17,500 bases of DNA from Chrysomallon squamiferum (lineage: Eukaryota > Mollusca > Gastropoda > Neomphalida > Peltospiridae): NCBI GenBank assembly GCA_012295275.1, contig CM022676.1, forward strand, positions 4,643,687-4,661,186, read 5' to 3'. Of the stretch, positions 1 through 10,258 are shown piece after piece. Position 1 is the first letter of the stretch, and every line of letters starts with the position of its first letter. The position numbers and the translations under genes were made by a program. The notes under the pieces were generated by a model. It saw only the letters and a list, made by a program, of their open reading frames with translations, searched no databases and was not told where the DNA came from.

Positions 1-220
1 AGACAGAAAGAAAGACAGACACGCATAATAAAAATCGTTTAACTGACGATCTTGTACAATTTTATTTAAAATATTATTTCTGTTTTTGAATTATTTATTT
101 ATTTAATATTTAATATTAATTATTAAGTAAATAATTTAGTAACTTAGATAGATTTCTAAAATTACCCATGTCGGCAATATAATATAAGTTTGTAAATCGT
201 AGATTCATATCTTATTTATT
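1..220. other. AT-rich unique sequence, no gene seen
   Basis: Very AT-rich DNA beginning with a purine-rich AGACAGAAAG stretch. No open frame or RNA gene is visible. A 15-bp word at 25-39 (ATAATAAAAATCGTT) recurs at 3155-3169, just after a GA array. Confidence 0.6.
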
Positions 221-414
221 AGTAAGTTAGTTAGTTAGTTAGTTAATTAGTTAGTTAATTAGCTAGTTAGTATATATTAATTAGTTGAATATTTAATTAG
301 TTAGTAAGTACGTTAAGCTGGTTACTAAATTAATTAATTAGTTAGCTGGTTAGCAAGTTAGATAGTTAATTAGTAAGTAAATTATTCAGTTTGTTAGGTA
401 TTTAGTTAACTAGA
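221..414. repeat. Degenerate TTAG/TTAA tetranucleotide repeat
   Basis: Runs of TTAG, often written as AGTTAGTTAGTTAGTT, are mixed with TTAATTAG and GCTAGTTAG variants over about 190 bp. It is an old, mutated (TTAG)n microsatellite. It is not the animal telomere repeat TTAGGG, because the GG is absent throughout. Confidence 0.85.
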
Positions 415-533
415 TAAAAATTGAAGTTTAAATGCAATTTGCTAAAGTTGACGTTAATTTATAAACAAGGTAAATGTAGTCAGTTTATAAATCATTTTCT
501 TATTGTTTTTGTTTTTGTTTTATATTTTATTTA

Positions 534-629
534 ATTCATTCATTCATTCATTCATTCATTTATATTATATTATATTATATTATATTATATTATATTATAT
601 TATATTATATTATATTATATTATATTATA
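534..629. repeat. Compound microsatellite: (CATT)n then (ATATT)n
   Basis: About six CATT units are followed directly by roughly fourteen near-perfect ATATT pentamers. The pentamer part is very regular, which suggests recent expansion. Confidence 0.95.
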
Positions 630-1010
630 AGCAACTTAAATTATGGCAGTAACAAAAGAGATAAAATAGCTTACTACGACTTTGTTTTTTTCACAATTAA
701 CTTCAACGTAAATCACGACGACCCGTCTTTAGCTAAAGGCGAGCAGGAAATAACTGCATCTGATACTGCATACGTCCTGTTTAGCAACAGCTACCACAAC
801 CGACAGTATATCAGTGACTGAGCGTGACATTTTCAGTCTGCGTGTTTGCATCATATAACGTACAGATATTTTTTTGTCATAGTCTAGCCGAAAATGAACT
901 GAATAACGTAGAGCGAGAGAGAAAGAAAATGGTTTTTGTGAATCGGGTCTTAGCTACGTCGCCAAGTTACGTCATGTGTCGAAAAGCTTTATGACGTCAT
1001 AATGGAATGA
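630..1010. other. Unique segment with CRE-like sites, no gene
   Basis: Non-repetitive DNA with ordinary base composition and frequent CpG and ACGT words. No convincing exon or gene is visible. Its 3' part holds the ACGTC cluster listed separately, so it could be a small regulatory island. Confidence 0.5.
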
Positions 1011-1018
1011 ATGACGTT
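953..1018. promoter_or_regulatory. Cluster of CRE-type sites
   Basis: ACGTC words occur at 956-960, 969-973 (within TTACGTCA 967-974) and 994-998 (within the perfect palindrome TGACGTCA 992-999). A half-site TGACGT follows at 1012-1017. TGACGTCA is the known full CRE bound by CREB/ATF bZIP proteins. The match is seen in the sequence; function is inferred. Confidence 0.4.
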
Positions 1019-1210
1019 TGGCCTCTTGTGGAAGTTGATCGGGGTTGCTGTTTGTTCGTTTGTTTGTTCGTTTGTTTGTTTGTTAATATTTTTATTTTTA
1101 TTTTGTTTTTGTTTCTTGCGGAGCTGTCCTGAATATATTGTGTGCTTGTCTTTCGTTAATAACTCAGAACACTACTATGCAGTTTTAAAAGTATGATGAC
1201 AAAAGTAAGT
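1011..1210. other. GTTTGTTT/T-rich low-complexity stretch
   Basis: Starts with a few GTTTGTTC/GTTTGTTT repeats (about 1050-1085) and continues as T-rich DNA. An open frame of 61 codons spans this stretch but is Phe/Cys-rich low-complexity translation with no recognisable domain, so I do not call a gene. Confidence 0.5.
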
Positions 1211-1438
1211 TTATTGTTATTATTATTATTATTATTATCATCATCGACATCGTTATCGTTATCATAATGATCATCACAATCATCATCTCATCATCTCATG
1301 ATTATTTTCATCATAGTCATCATCATCGTTATCATAGTTAACATCATCATTACCATCATCATTATTGTTGTCATTATTATTGTTCGTCCTTCTTCTTCTT
1401 CTTCTTCTTGTTCTTGTTCTTTTTCTTCTTTTTCTTCA
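1211..1438. repeat. Triplet mosaic (TTA)n / (TCA)n / (TTC)n
   Basis: TTA repeats at about 1211-1238 pass into degenerate CAT/ATC triplets to about 1380, then TTC repeats with GTTC interruptions to 1438. This is a compound, imperfect trinucleotide microsatellite. Confidence 0.9.
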
Positions 1439-1506
1439 TGACTTCCTATCATTCTATTACATTTCGCTTATTTTTTTCATTATGATTACTGTATAGCTTC
1501 CGTCGT

Positions 1507-1717
<211 letters not shown>

Positions 1718-1740
1718 ATAATCTCGGTTTCTAAGCAAAT

Positions 1741-1958
1741 GAGACCATCTATTGAAGTCTAAATAGAAAACCGCCTTTAAAACTAATTGCTAGTTTTGAA
1801 TACAATGATGCTGCTGACGTCGTATAAACGATTAGATTAAGCTGGCTCAGGTTCTAAGCAGTAAGGAGGCGTGTCTTTAAAATGAAAATAAAAATAAGAA
1901 AGTGAAACCTCGTTGCTATGGCTACCTACTGAAATCATGATACTGTGATTATAAAATT
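1741..1958. other. Unique island between repeats, possible regulatory sites
   Basis: About 215 bp of non-repetitive DNA with no gene. It contains TGACGTCG (1815-1822), a GAGGCGTGTC word (1866-1875, reverse of a CACCC/KLF-type box) and an RFX-type inverted repeat at 1912-1925. Confidence 0.45.
1912..1925. promoter_or_regulatory. RFX X-box-like inverted repeat
   Basis: GTTGCTATGGCTAC differs at two of fourteen positions from the symmetrical RFX X-box GTTGCCATGGCAAC. RFX factors drive ciliary and neuronal genes in animals. The similarity is visible; occupancy is inference and such matches arise by chance. Confidence 0.25.
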
Positions 1959-1981
1959 AAAAAAAAAAAAAAAAAAAAAAA
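1959..1981. repeat. Poly(A) tract, 23 bp
   Basis: A pure run of A followed by ATTAAAAAAG. No retroposed body is recognised upstream, so it is listed only as a homopolymer. Confidence 0.95.
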
Positions 1982-2071
1982 TTAAAAAAGTAACTGAAGT
2001 TTAATTATTCGTCTCTTTTACAGATAAATTTAATTTCTAATAAAGATCGTTTTTTTTGCTGTTGTGTTTTT

Positions 2072-2105
2072 CATTTTATTTTATTTTATTTTATTTTATT
2101 TTTTA
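2072..2105. repeat. (ATTTT)n pentanucleotide
   Basis: About six ATTTT units, nearly perfect. Confidence 0.9.
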
Positions 2106-2118
2106 TGCATCGATCTAG

Positions 2119-2224
2119 TTGCGTCAAAGTTAATCAGATCATTACGTCAGTTTTTAATATTTTCGTCACAGAAGCCGTTCTGTGTTAACTGAACACATCA
2201 TCATGTGATGTGACGATGACGTCA
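2119..2224. promoter_or_regulatory. Scattered CRE-like sites
   Basis: TTGCGTCA (2119-2126), TTACGTCA (2142-2149) and a full palindrome TGACGTCA (2217-2224) lie within about 105 bp of non-repetitive DNA. They are spaced irregularly, unlike the 11.8-12.7 kb cluster. Confidence 0.3.
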
Positions 2225-2261
2225 ATGAAATGTGCAATAAAAATATCAGCAATATAATCTA

Positions 2262-2622
2262 TGTCCGTATGTATGTCTATGTATGTCTAAATGCATGAAT
2301 GTATGGATGTACGTGCATGAATATATGTATGTGTGTATGTGTATATATATGTATGTCTGTGTATATATGGATGGATGGATGGATGGATGTATTATGTATG
2401 TATGTATGTATATGTATATATGTGTCTGTCTGTCTGTATGTATGTATGTATGAATGTATGTACGTATGTATGTATGTGTATATTTATGTATGTGCATGAA
2501 TATATGTATGTATGTGTGTATGTATGTATGTATGTGTGTATGTATGTATGTATGTGTGTATGTATGTCTGTATGTATGTATGTGTGTATGTGTGTATGTA
2601 TGTATGTATGTACGTATATATA

Positions 2623-2658
<36 letters not shown>

Positions 2659-2662
2659 TGTA
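2262..2662. repeat. Long degenerate (TATG)n array, about 400 bp
   Basis: TATG tetramers with many TGTG, TCTG, GATG, TATA and ACGT variants. Sub-blocks include (GGAT)n near 2370-2390 and (TA)n near 2618-2630. Open frames on both strands are Tyr-Val-Cys-Met or Ile-His-Thr-Tyr repeats caused by the tetramer, not genes. Confidence 0.97.

Positions 2663-3946
<1,284 letters not shown>

Positions 3947-3982
<36 letters not shown>
3947..3982. repeat. Poly(T) tract, 36 bp
   Basis: An uninterrupted run of T. Confidence 0.97.
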
Positions 3983-3983
<1 letters not shown>

Positions 3984-4004
3984 TTCTGAATATTTCAGTT
4001 TTTA

Positions 4005-4170
4005 TACCCTATCTATCAGTCCATCGATATGTGTGTCTGTCTATTTGTCTGTCTGTCGCTTTATTTATATATATATCTGTCTTTCTGTCTGTCTGTCTGA
4101 TCCAGTTACCTAGCTATATATGTATATATGTATGTATCTCTCTATGTCGTTTTGTCTGTCTGTTATTTCA
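4005..4170. repeat. Degenerate CTGT/TATC/TATG tetranucleotide mosaic
   Basis: CTGTCTGTCTGT blocks alternate with TATATATAT and ATGTATGTATC words. It is an old compound tetranucleotide microsatellite. Confidence 0.8.
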
Positions 4171-4232
4171 ACTTGTAATTTATTTGTAATTGTTCGTGTT
4201 TGTTTTCGTTGTTGTTTTGTTTGTGTATGTTA

Positions 4233-4257
4233 CCGTATATACTTGTGTACAAGGCGA
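4233..4257 (+). repeat. Left terminal inverted repeat
   Basis: Twenty-five bases beginning CCGTATATACTTGTGTA. It differs from the right end at two positions (C for T at position 18 and G for T at position 22). Confidence 0.9.
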
Positions 4258-5016
4258 CCTTATGTATAAGTCGATGTGTATTTTAAGACCAAAAATTGCG
4301 TCATTTTAGGTATTACTTGTGTATAAGTCGACTGTAGATTCCAGGCACCGTCACTATTTTTAGACCAGTGTGACAGTGCCATGAAGGCCTACATTGTACG
4401 CCTACTGTAACATAAGTTGCACGAGCTGTAACTTGCACGAACATACCATAATAACGTAAATGCATGTATTACACGAGCTATAGCCTAAATGTATCATAAA
4501 TAGTATCTCTTTAATATAATAGGTCTAACATGGAGACCTAACTTACCGTTATATTTAGCCGTTCTATGATTTACAAAATTTGTCGGTACTGGATATTAAT
4601 GACGATTGCAATATTATTTCACCAAATTCTTTACAATTAAACAAGTGAGTTTTGTTTATGAAATTAGGACCGATATTTAGTGCAATTTGGCAGAGAAGTC
4701 TGCATTCCTAGATCATTGCAAGACGCCGTAAGGCATAATGCCGTACTGACGGTTTTCTCGCTTTAAAATGTAATTTTATGTCATTAAACGGAAGAATATC
4801 ATGTTTTACCTTCATATTTGGTTTTGTTATTTAATTTTTCAAAATTTTGTATACGATAAAATTATATTTTTGAAAAGCTGAAAGACCGCGATTATTTTAG
4901 ATGCATCCCGTAGCAAAAAATAGTCAAAATGGCGACTCTTCAGCAACAGCTACAAAAACATTACCTATGTATAAGTCGACCCCCAAAATATTACCGTAAT
5001 ATAGTCTCCCAAAAAT

Positions 5017-5041
5017 TCGACTTATACACAAGTATATACGG
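5017..5041 (-). repeat. Right terminal inverted repeat
   Basis: Read on the minus strand it begins CCGTATATACTTGTGTA and continues TAAGTCGA. That ending matches the internal subterminal copies exactly, so this end is probably closer to the ancestral terminus than the left one. Confidence 0.9.
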
Positions 5042-5084
5042 TATATCATATCATATTTGTTATATTATTTTATTTATTTCATTA

Positions 5085-5150
5085 ATTTAATATTATTACT
5101 ATCGTAATCAGCATTATAATCATCATCGTCATTCCCTCAACCATTATCAT
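5085..5150. repeat. Degenerate ATT/ATC triplet stretch
   Basis: ATTATTACTATCG, ATCATCATCG and similar triplets form an imperfect trinucleotide repeat just outside the transposon. Confidence 0.65.
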
Positions 5151-5159
5151 TATAATCTT

Positions 5160-5355
5160 TTTTTTTTCTTTTTTTAATTTAAAAAATCCTTTAAACTCAA
5201 TAACGCATCAAAACCTTTTTACATAACAGATATCAAAAATATCGCACGCGGTGTTTCAAACATAAACATTTCTACTGCGGTTCTGCATTACAACACGCAT
5301 ACAGACTCACAGATATGTTACAGAAAGTGCTTAAGACGCTCGTAAACCTAACGTA

Positions 5356-5359
<4 letters not shown>
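5160..5359. other. AT-rich unique sequence, no gene
   Basis: A T-rich start and then non-repetitive DNA. No gene signal is visible. Confidence 0.5.

Positions 5360-5386
<27 letters not shown>
5360..5386. repeat. Poly(T) tract, 27 bp
   Basis: An uninterrupted run of T. Confidence 0.97.
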
Positions 5387-5675
5387 GATTTTTTGTATTT
5401 TGTTGATGCGTCATTGATTTTCGGAGGAGAGTAGTCACGGAAGAAATAAAATGTCGGCAAGAAGCGTCGTAAAAATATGGCGAAAAATTCTCATTAAAGC
5501 GATGATCTTGGATGATAACTGGGTTTTACTTCGCTTTTATTCGAACTAAAGAGATTTTAATTAATATAGAGTATCTGAAAATTTTCTGTAAAGTGGCCTA
5601 AGTGGGGTTTTTATTTTATTTTAAATATTCAGAGAGCTCGTGGAATGAAAGGCTGAAAAGGGGTTTTGAAGAGAA
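5387..5675. other. Unique segment, no gene seen
   Basis: Non-repetitive DNA of about 290 bp. Nothing recognisable on either strand. Confidence 0.5.
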
Positions 5676-6020
5676 CGAACGAACGAACGAATGAATGAAT
5701 GAATGAATGAATGAATAGGTGGATGAATAAAGAAATGAATGAAACCGAAGGGAAGAATAAAATAATAAAGACAAAAAAATATATATAAACAAAAAGGGAG
5801 AATGAATGACGGAGTGAGTGAACAAACGAAAGGACGGACGAATGAATCAATAGACGGATGAATGGAAATGATGGGAGAAATAACGAATTAACAAAGGAAG
5901 GAATGAATGAAAACGAAAAAAAGAATGAAATAATCAATATAGAAAAAATAAAGGAAGAAAGAATGAAGGAAGGAAGGAACGAACCAATGGATAGAAGCAT
6001 GAATGAATGAATGAAATCAA
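5676..6020. repeat. Degenerate (GAAT)n/(GAAC)n/(GAAA)n block
   Basis: Near-perfect GAAC and GAAT tetramers at 5676-5716 pass into about 300 bp of decayed GAAT-, GGAC- and GAAA-like words. The long minus-strand open frames (Ser-Phe-Ile-His-rich) are translations of this purine-biased repeat, not genes. Confidence 0.85.
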
Positions 6021-6410
6021 AGGAAAAAAACAAATAACAAAGATGGAAAAAAGAAACACAAAGGAATTAAAGAATAATGAAAACAAATAAACAGACAAAT
6101 TTATGAATGGATCAAACTCTTGCCACTGAACGGAATAAAAGAAAAACAAAAAACGAAAATAAAAACGTAAAAGGACAGAAGTAACGTAATAGCTACACGA
6201 AGACTGATTGCCGAGTTATCGTTCTTTAAATAAACTCTTTGACAGGGAAGAAGACAAATTGTGTCTTATCAGTTATGTTTTTTGTTTGTTTTGTTTTTTA
6301 TCTTCGTATTCTCTAGCATTTGTAAAGTTCTTCAACTGTCTTTTGTTTTACTTTTTCTCTACTTTCCATTTTTCTTTCTCTTCTCTCTCTTTCTTTATAT
6401 TTCTGTATAC
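6021..6410. other. A-rich then T-rich low-complexity sequence
   Basis: About 390 bp. A-rich DNA changes near 6260 to T/C-rich DNA, giving a purine-to-pyrimidine strand switch. A short unique part sits at 6180-6260. The open frame starting at 6208 is pulled open by the pyrimidine tract and the following TATG array and has no domain. Confidence 0.5.
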
Positions 6411-6640
6411 ATGTATGTATGCATGTATGTATGTATGTATGTATGTATGTATGTATGTATGTATGTATGTATGTATGTATGTGTGTGTGTGTATGTATGT
6501 ATGTATGTATGTATGTATGTATGTATGTATGTATGTATGTATGTATGTATGTGTGTATGTATGTATGTATGTATGTATGTATGTATATATGTATGTATGT
6601 GTGTATGTATGTATGTATGTGTATGTATGTATGTATGTAT
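6411..6640. repeat. Long (TATG)n array, about 230 bp
   Basis: Much purer than the 2262-2662 array, with a (TG)n insertion at about 6480-6492 and a few TATA and TGTG variants. All long frames across it are tetramer translations. Confidence 0.98.
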
Positions 6641-6839
6641 ATTCCTGTCTAAATTTGGTGATTTTTCCACCCTCTCTACCGCATAGTTCTAACCTCTGTA
6701 ATTCACCGTGTTTAAAACGACTTCTGTTACATAAAACAACGATCACCGTAACACATCCGCACCACCACCACCCACCCACCCATTTCACACCCTGCCAAAC
6801 CTATAATTATGACAACGATCTGTCAGACTCTTTTCCTTG
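6641..6839. other. Unique segment with a short (ACC)n/(ACCC)n run
   Basis: Non-repetitive DNA, except CACCACCACCACCCACCCACC at about 6760-6781. No gene is visible. Confidence 0.55.
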
Positions 6840-6861
6840 TTTTTTTTTTTTTTTTTTTTTT
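6840..6861. repeat. Poly(T) tract, 22 bp
   Basis: An uninterrupted run of T. Confidence 0.95.
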
Positions 6862-6929
6862 CTGTCGTCTTCGATTGTCGCAATGAATCGTTGATTCCAC
6901 ACGTTTGGCAAATCCATGGACACCTTAGA

Positions 6930-6937
6930 TCACGTGA
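6930..6937. promoter_or_regulatory. TCACGTGA palindromic E-box
   Basis: The 8-bp palindrome TCACGTGA, followed by C, matches nine bases of the GTCACGTGAC element bound by MITF/TFE/USF-type bHLH-zip factors. This is a sequence match only. Confidence 0.3.
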
Positions 6938-7047
6938 CTTTTTTTTATCGATGTTCCCATATTTATAGAGGGCGGTGGATTAAGATATGGATTATCCTGG
7001 GTTTAGTGGTTATACGCTTCACTGCACTTGTACTCTGAGTGCAAAAT

Positions 7048-7072
7048 GGGTGACGGAGGGTGGGGGGTGGGG
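7048..7072 (+). other. G-quadruplex-forming motif
   Basis: Four G-runs (7048-7050, 7058-7060, 7062-7067, 7069-7072) are separated by loops of 7, 1 and 1 bases. This meets the usual G3+N1-7 rule. It is a rare G-rich patch in an AT-rich window. Confidence 0.7.
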
Positions 7073-7195
7073 CTGGCTATGGAGGGAATAAAAAGGTTGA
7101 GTTTAAGAGTACAGAGATTAAATGTTACTGACATCGGTGTGTTTAAGTTTTCGTTAATTATACCTTTAATTTTTCGTTTTTTTTTTAAATTTTAA

Positions 7196-7300
7196 TGTTA
7201 ATTTTGGTTTTGTATTTTAATTTTAATTTTGATTTTGTATTTTAATGTTAATTTTGATTTTGTATTTTAGTGTTAATTTTGATTTTGTATTTTAATTTTA
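7196..7300. repeat. 25-bp minisatellite, about four copies
   Basis: The unit TTTTGATTTTGTATTTTA plus AATGTTAA-like spacer recurs with its first G at 7206, 7231, 7256 and 7281, an exact 25-bp period. Differences between units are single bases, such as GG for GA in the first copy and AGTG for AATG in the third. Confidence 0.9.
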
Positions 7301-7321
7301 ATTTTAATTTTAATTTTAATG
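7297..7321. repeat. (TTTTAA)n hexanucleotide
   Basis: About four TTTTAA units continue from the minisatellite, which probably arose from the same T-rich source. Confidence 0.8.
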
Positions 7322-7334
7322 GCATAAGCGTTTT

Positions 7335-7545
7335 CATCATTGTTGTCTGTATCATTACTTTCTTCATCTTCATCGTAATCATCATTATCGTCATCATCGT
7401 CATTATTATTGTTATTATTGTTATTATTGCTATTGTTATTGTTGTTATTAGTGCAGTTGTTATTATTTTTGTTGCTGTTCTTATTATTAATATCACCATC
7501 AGCAGCAGCAGCATTATCATCATCATCATCATTTATATTTTCTCT
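7335..7545. repeat. ATT/ATC/GTT triplet mosaic
   Basis: About 200 bp of degenerate ATC, ATT and GTT triplets, with a short CAG run near 7500-7510. The hydrophobic Ile/Val-rich and Met/Ile-rich frames on the two strands are triplet translations. Confidence 0.9.
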
Positions 7546-7745
7546 TATTTAATTTTTTTTTTAATCCTTTTAATCTCTCTGAATTTCTAATCTTCCTTTT
7601 CTTTATTTCTACTTTTTTTAATCTTTCTATCTCCTTCATCTTTCCTTCTTTTTAAATATCATTTTTATCTTCATTTTTATTTTCATTTTTATTATTTTTA
7701 TCTTCATTTTTAATTATCTCCATTTCTACTTCTTCTTCTGTTTTC
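7546..7745. repeat. Pyrimidine-rich TTTTATC/TTCATTTT repeat
   Basis: T/C-rich low-complexity DNA containing several CATTTTTATTTT and TTTTATCTT words at about 7660-7725. Confidence 0.7.
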
Positions 7746-7995
7746 TTTTTTTATGCATATTCATCAGCTTCTGTCACCATGACAACCACTCTTCGTTAAT
7801 TGCACAACGCCATTATTTTTTCTATATATGTATTTTTTTTTTTTTCTTTCATTCGCTTTCTTTAAACATTTTAAATCCTAAATTAACGATTAGTAGCTTC
7901 TATTAACAGAATATCTGAATTCTTTATGTTTTTCTGATCATATCAGTTTCATTCTCTGAAATGTGGAAGTTTCATTTGTTTGTACAAACTTCGCG
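7746..7995. other. AT-rich unique segment, no gene
   Basis: About 250 bp of non-repetitive DNA apart from a short poly(T) near 7831-7845. Nothing recognised. Confidence 0.5.
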
Positions 7996-8048
7996 TGTGT
8001 GTAGGTATGTGTATGTACGTGTGTCTTGTGTGTGTGTGTGTGTGTGTC
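7996..8048. repeat. (TG)n with TATG variants
   Basis: TGTGTG runs interrupted by TAGGTATG and TACGTG, ending in a pure TG block at about 8028-8047. Confidence 0.85.
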
Positions 8049-8159
8049 TGTATGTTTATATCTGTGTGTCTGATGTTTTGTGTTTTTAAGTAATGTAAAT
8101 AGACACAGGTAATAATAATGGTACTTTTATGAAAACACCCAAGTGATTCTTTTTGTGAA

Positions 8160-8187
8160 TTATATATATATGTGTGTGTGTGTGTGC

Positions 8188-8223
<36 letters not shown>
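8160..8223. repeat. (TA)n then (TG)n compound microsatellite
   Basis: TATATATATA followed by about 50 bp of TG with one CT interruption near 8187. Confidence 0.95.
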
Positions 8224-8224
<1 letters not shown>

Positions 8225-8336
8225 TCACAGTCTTTTTTCTTATACTTTGTTCTCTCATTCAATCCCTTTCATTCTCTCTTTATTTCAGAACGTACTTTTC
8301 TTTCTCTTTTTCTCTGTGTTGTTTCTCTTTCTCTCT

Positions 8337-8339
<3 letters not shown>

Positions 8340-8431
<92 letters not shown>

Positions 8432-8446
8432 CCTCTCTCTCTTTCT
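8340..8446. repeat. (CT)n array, about 105 bp
   Basis: Nearly pure CT, ending with GTCTCTCTCTCC interruptions. It is embedded in a wider pyrimidine-rich zone starting about 8230. The Ser-Leu-rich open frames here are repeat translations. Confidence 0.97.
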
Positions 8447-9220
8447 CTACAATTATATATATATATAAATGTTTTATCTCTTTTACTATTTTTTCCTTTA
8501 ACACTCTCTTACTTTCTCTCACTCAATGTTCTGTCAATTGCCTATGTACACTCACTCACACCTTCACGCAAAAAGAAACACAAAGACAGTACATCGAAAA
8601 CAATAACTACACATATCTTTAAATCTAAACGTATATCAACTGTTCACCACTGTATCATCAATGAGTAAATATTTATTAAATAACGCGCCAGATCATTTCC
8701 TTCTTTTTCTTTCATTTAACATTCTGTCACAAAGAACGTTAATTAAAAAGAATATTTTTTTTTTCGGTTTATTAAAACAAGCAGCGATCTCTTGAACACG
8801 CTGACATTAATTTTGCTGAAAATAACAAAAGATAAAATTTATTTTCTTTTTTCTTTTTTCTTTTTTTCTCGTCTGCTCTCGCTCGTTTCAACGTCATTAA
8901 TAATTCGCTAAGTATTAGAAAAATCCTTTTCTCCGTTGTAAATTAACTTCGGAAATGCGTCTATCATTTAGCAATAATATCAGCTATGTTTGGAAGCGGA
9001 TGAATGACACTGGTTTAACGAATTCTCAACACATTTTATTACCAGTTATTGTTCGACGCTTTTGTGTGTGCTGCGGTTTTTATCATTCTCATCTTCACAA
9101 AAATGAGACAGAAATCGTGTAGTTTACGAGAATAGGTATACAACGGAAATACGATCGTTATGGAAATGAAATTATTAATGACTTTTTAATATGAATTCCT
9201 TTAATTTTATCTGTTATCAG
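8447..9220. other. 770 bp of unique DNA, no gene supported
   Basis: The longest mostly non-repetitive stretch in the first half. It is AT-rich with frequent stops in all frames. There is a short (CTTTTTT)n run at about 8845-8866. No RNA gene, splice-flanked frame or transposon end is recognised. Confidence 0.5.
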
Positions 9221-9250
9221 TTCTTCTTTTTCTTCTTCTTCTTCTTCTTC

Positions 9251-9291
<41 letters not shown>

Positions 9292-9297
9292 TTTTTC
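9221..9297. repeat. (TTC)n then (TTA)n compound triplet repeat
   Basis: TTC repeats at about 9221-9251 pass into about fourteen TTA repeats to 9291, followed by a poly(T). Confidence 0.95.
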
Positions 9298-9308
9298 GTA
9301 TGTTTCAG

Positions 9309-9338
9309 GTTTGATTACGAGTGGACACGTTGTAAAAG
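9309..9338 (+). other. Possible 30-nt micro-exon flanked by splice-like signals
   Basis: A pyrimidine-rich tract ends in TATGTTTCAG (AG at 9307-9308). Thirty bases follow, then AAAAG/GTCAGT with GT at 9339-9340. The interval is a multiple of three and is open in two of three frames, one reading Phe-Asp-Tyr-Glu-Trp-Thr-Arg-Cys-Lys. Splice consensus matches this short occur by chance and no neighbouring exon is visible, so it is only a candidate. Confidence 0.12.
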
Positions 9339-9494
9339 GTCAGTCTTGTTTTTACTACATAAATTTTTAATATTCTGTTTTGAAATCACCTCTGCCACAT
9401 TTTACTTATATATTTATACACGCACACACGCACAAACTCCTCCTTCTCTTCTCAGACAAGCAGAAAAGAAGCGAAGTCTTACAAAAGACTTTTC
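9339..9494. other. Unique segment, no gene
   Basis: Non-repetitive, with a short degenerate CA run (CACACACGCACA) near 9419-9432. Confidence 0.5.
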
Positions 9495-9512
9495 AAAAAA
9501 AAAAAAAAAAAA
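9495..9512. repeat. Poly(A) tract, 18 bp
   Basis: An uninterrupted run of A. Confidence 0.9.
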
Positions 9513-9777
9513 GATATAATAAAAAAAGGGCATCTCTTTCGCCCTGAGCCACGTTAGGTTAGTCTTCAGAAGAGGTTTTTGTTCAAAGAGTTATTAAGAT
9601 CTGTGCTCGAGTGAGGACAGAGCAATCGATTATCTCCACACAAGAGTCTCCCAGATCAAAGCGACGCGGCCGCGTGATATACAGGATTATAGTTAGAGGT
9701 TAAATAATCCCGTTATCTCCCACACTGGCAATAATCATCTTGTAACGACCTTAACGAAGAAGTAGCGTTCTTGTCTG
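9513..9777. other. Unique segment, moderately GC-rich, no gene
   Basis: About 265 bp, the least AT-rich unique DNA in this half. It includes a NotI-type GCGGCCGC palindrome at 9666-9673, a rare word in such AT-rich sequence. No frame or RNA gene is supported. Confidence 0.5.

Positions 9778-10258
<481 letters not shown>

Larger units (their letters stand above)
4233..5041. mobile_element. Non-autonomous DNA transposon (MITE-like), 809 bp, flanking TA
   Basis: Both ends begin CCGTATATACTTGTGTA. The inverted repeats (4233-4257 and 5017-5041) match at 23 of 25 positions. TA flanks both sides (4231-4232 and 5042-5043), as expected if the element duplicates a TA target like Tc1/mariner-type elements; alternatively TA is simply the outermost repeat base pair. 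The word GTATAAGTCGA recurs inside both ends. The interior has no open frame able to encode a transposase, so the element would need one supplied in trans. A decayed relative lies at about 14907-15255 in opposite orientation, confirming a dispersed family. I cannot name the family from memory with confidence. Confidence 0.85.
6862..7190. other. Unique segment with E-box and G-rich block, no gene
   Basis: About 330 bp, non-repetitive. It holds a CACGTG palindrome, a tRNA A-box-like word (TAGTGGTTATAC, 7004-7014 region) without a matching B box, and a G-rich block at 7048-7072. No gene can be supported. Confidence 0.5.

Noticed and set aside
221-414. Telomere-like repeat
   Set aside because: The unit is TTAG without the GG of TTAGGG and is highly degenerate.
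6990-7050. Possible tRNA-derived SINE head (TAGTGGTTATAC resembles an A box)
   Set aside because: No B box (GGTTCGANNCC) at the right distance, no tRNA fold and no 3' tail. Chance resemblance is likely.
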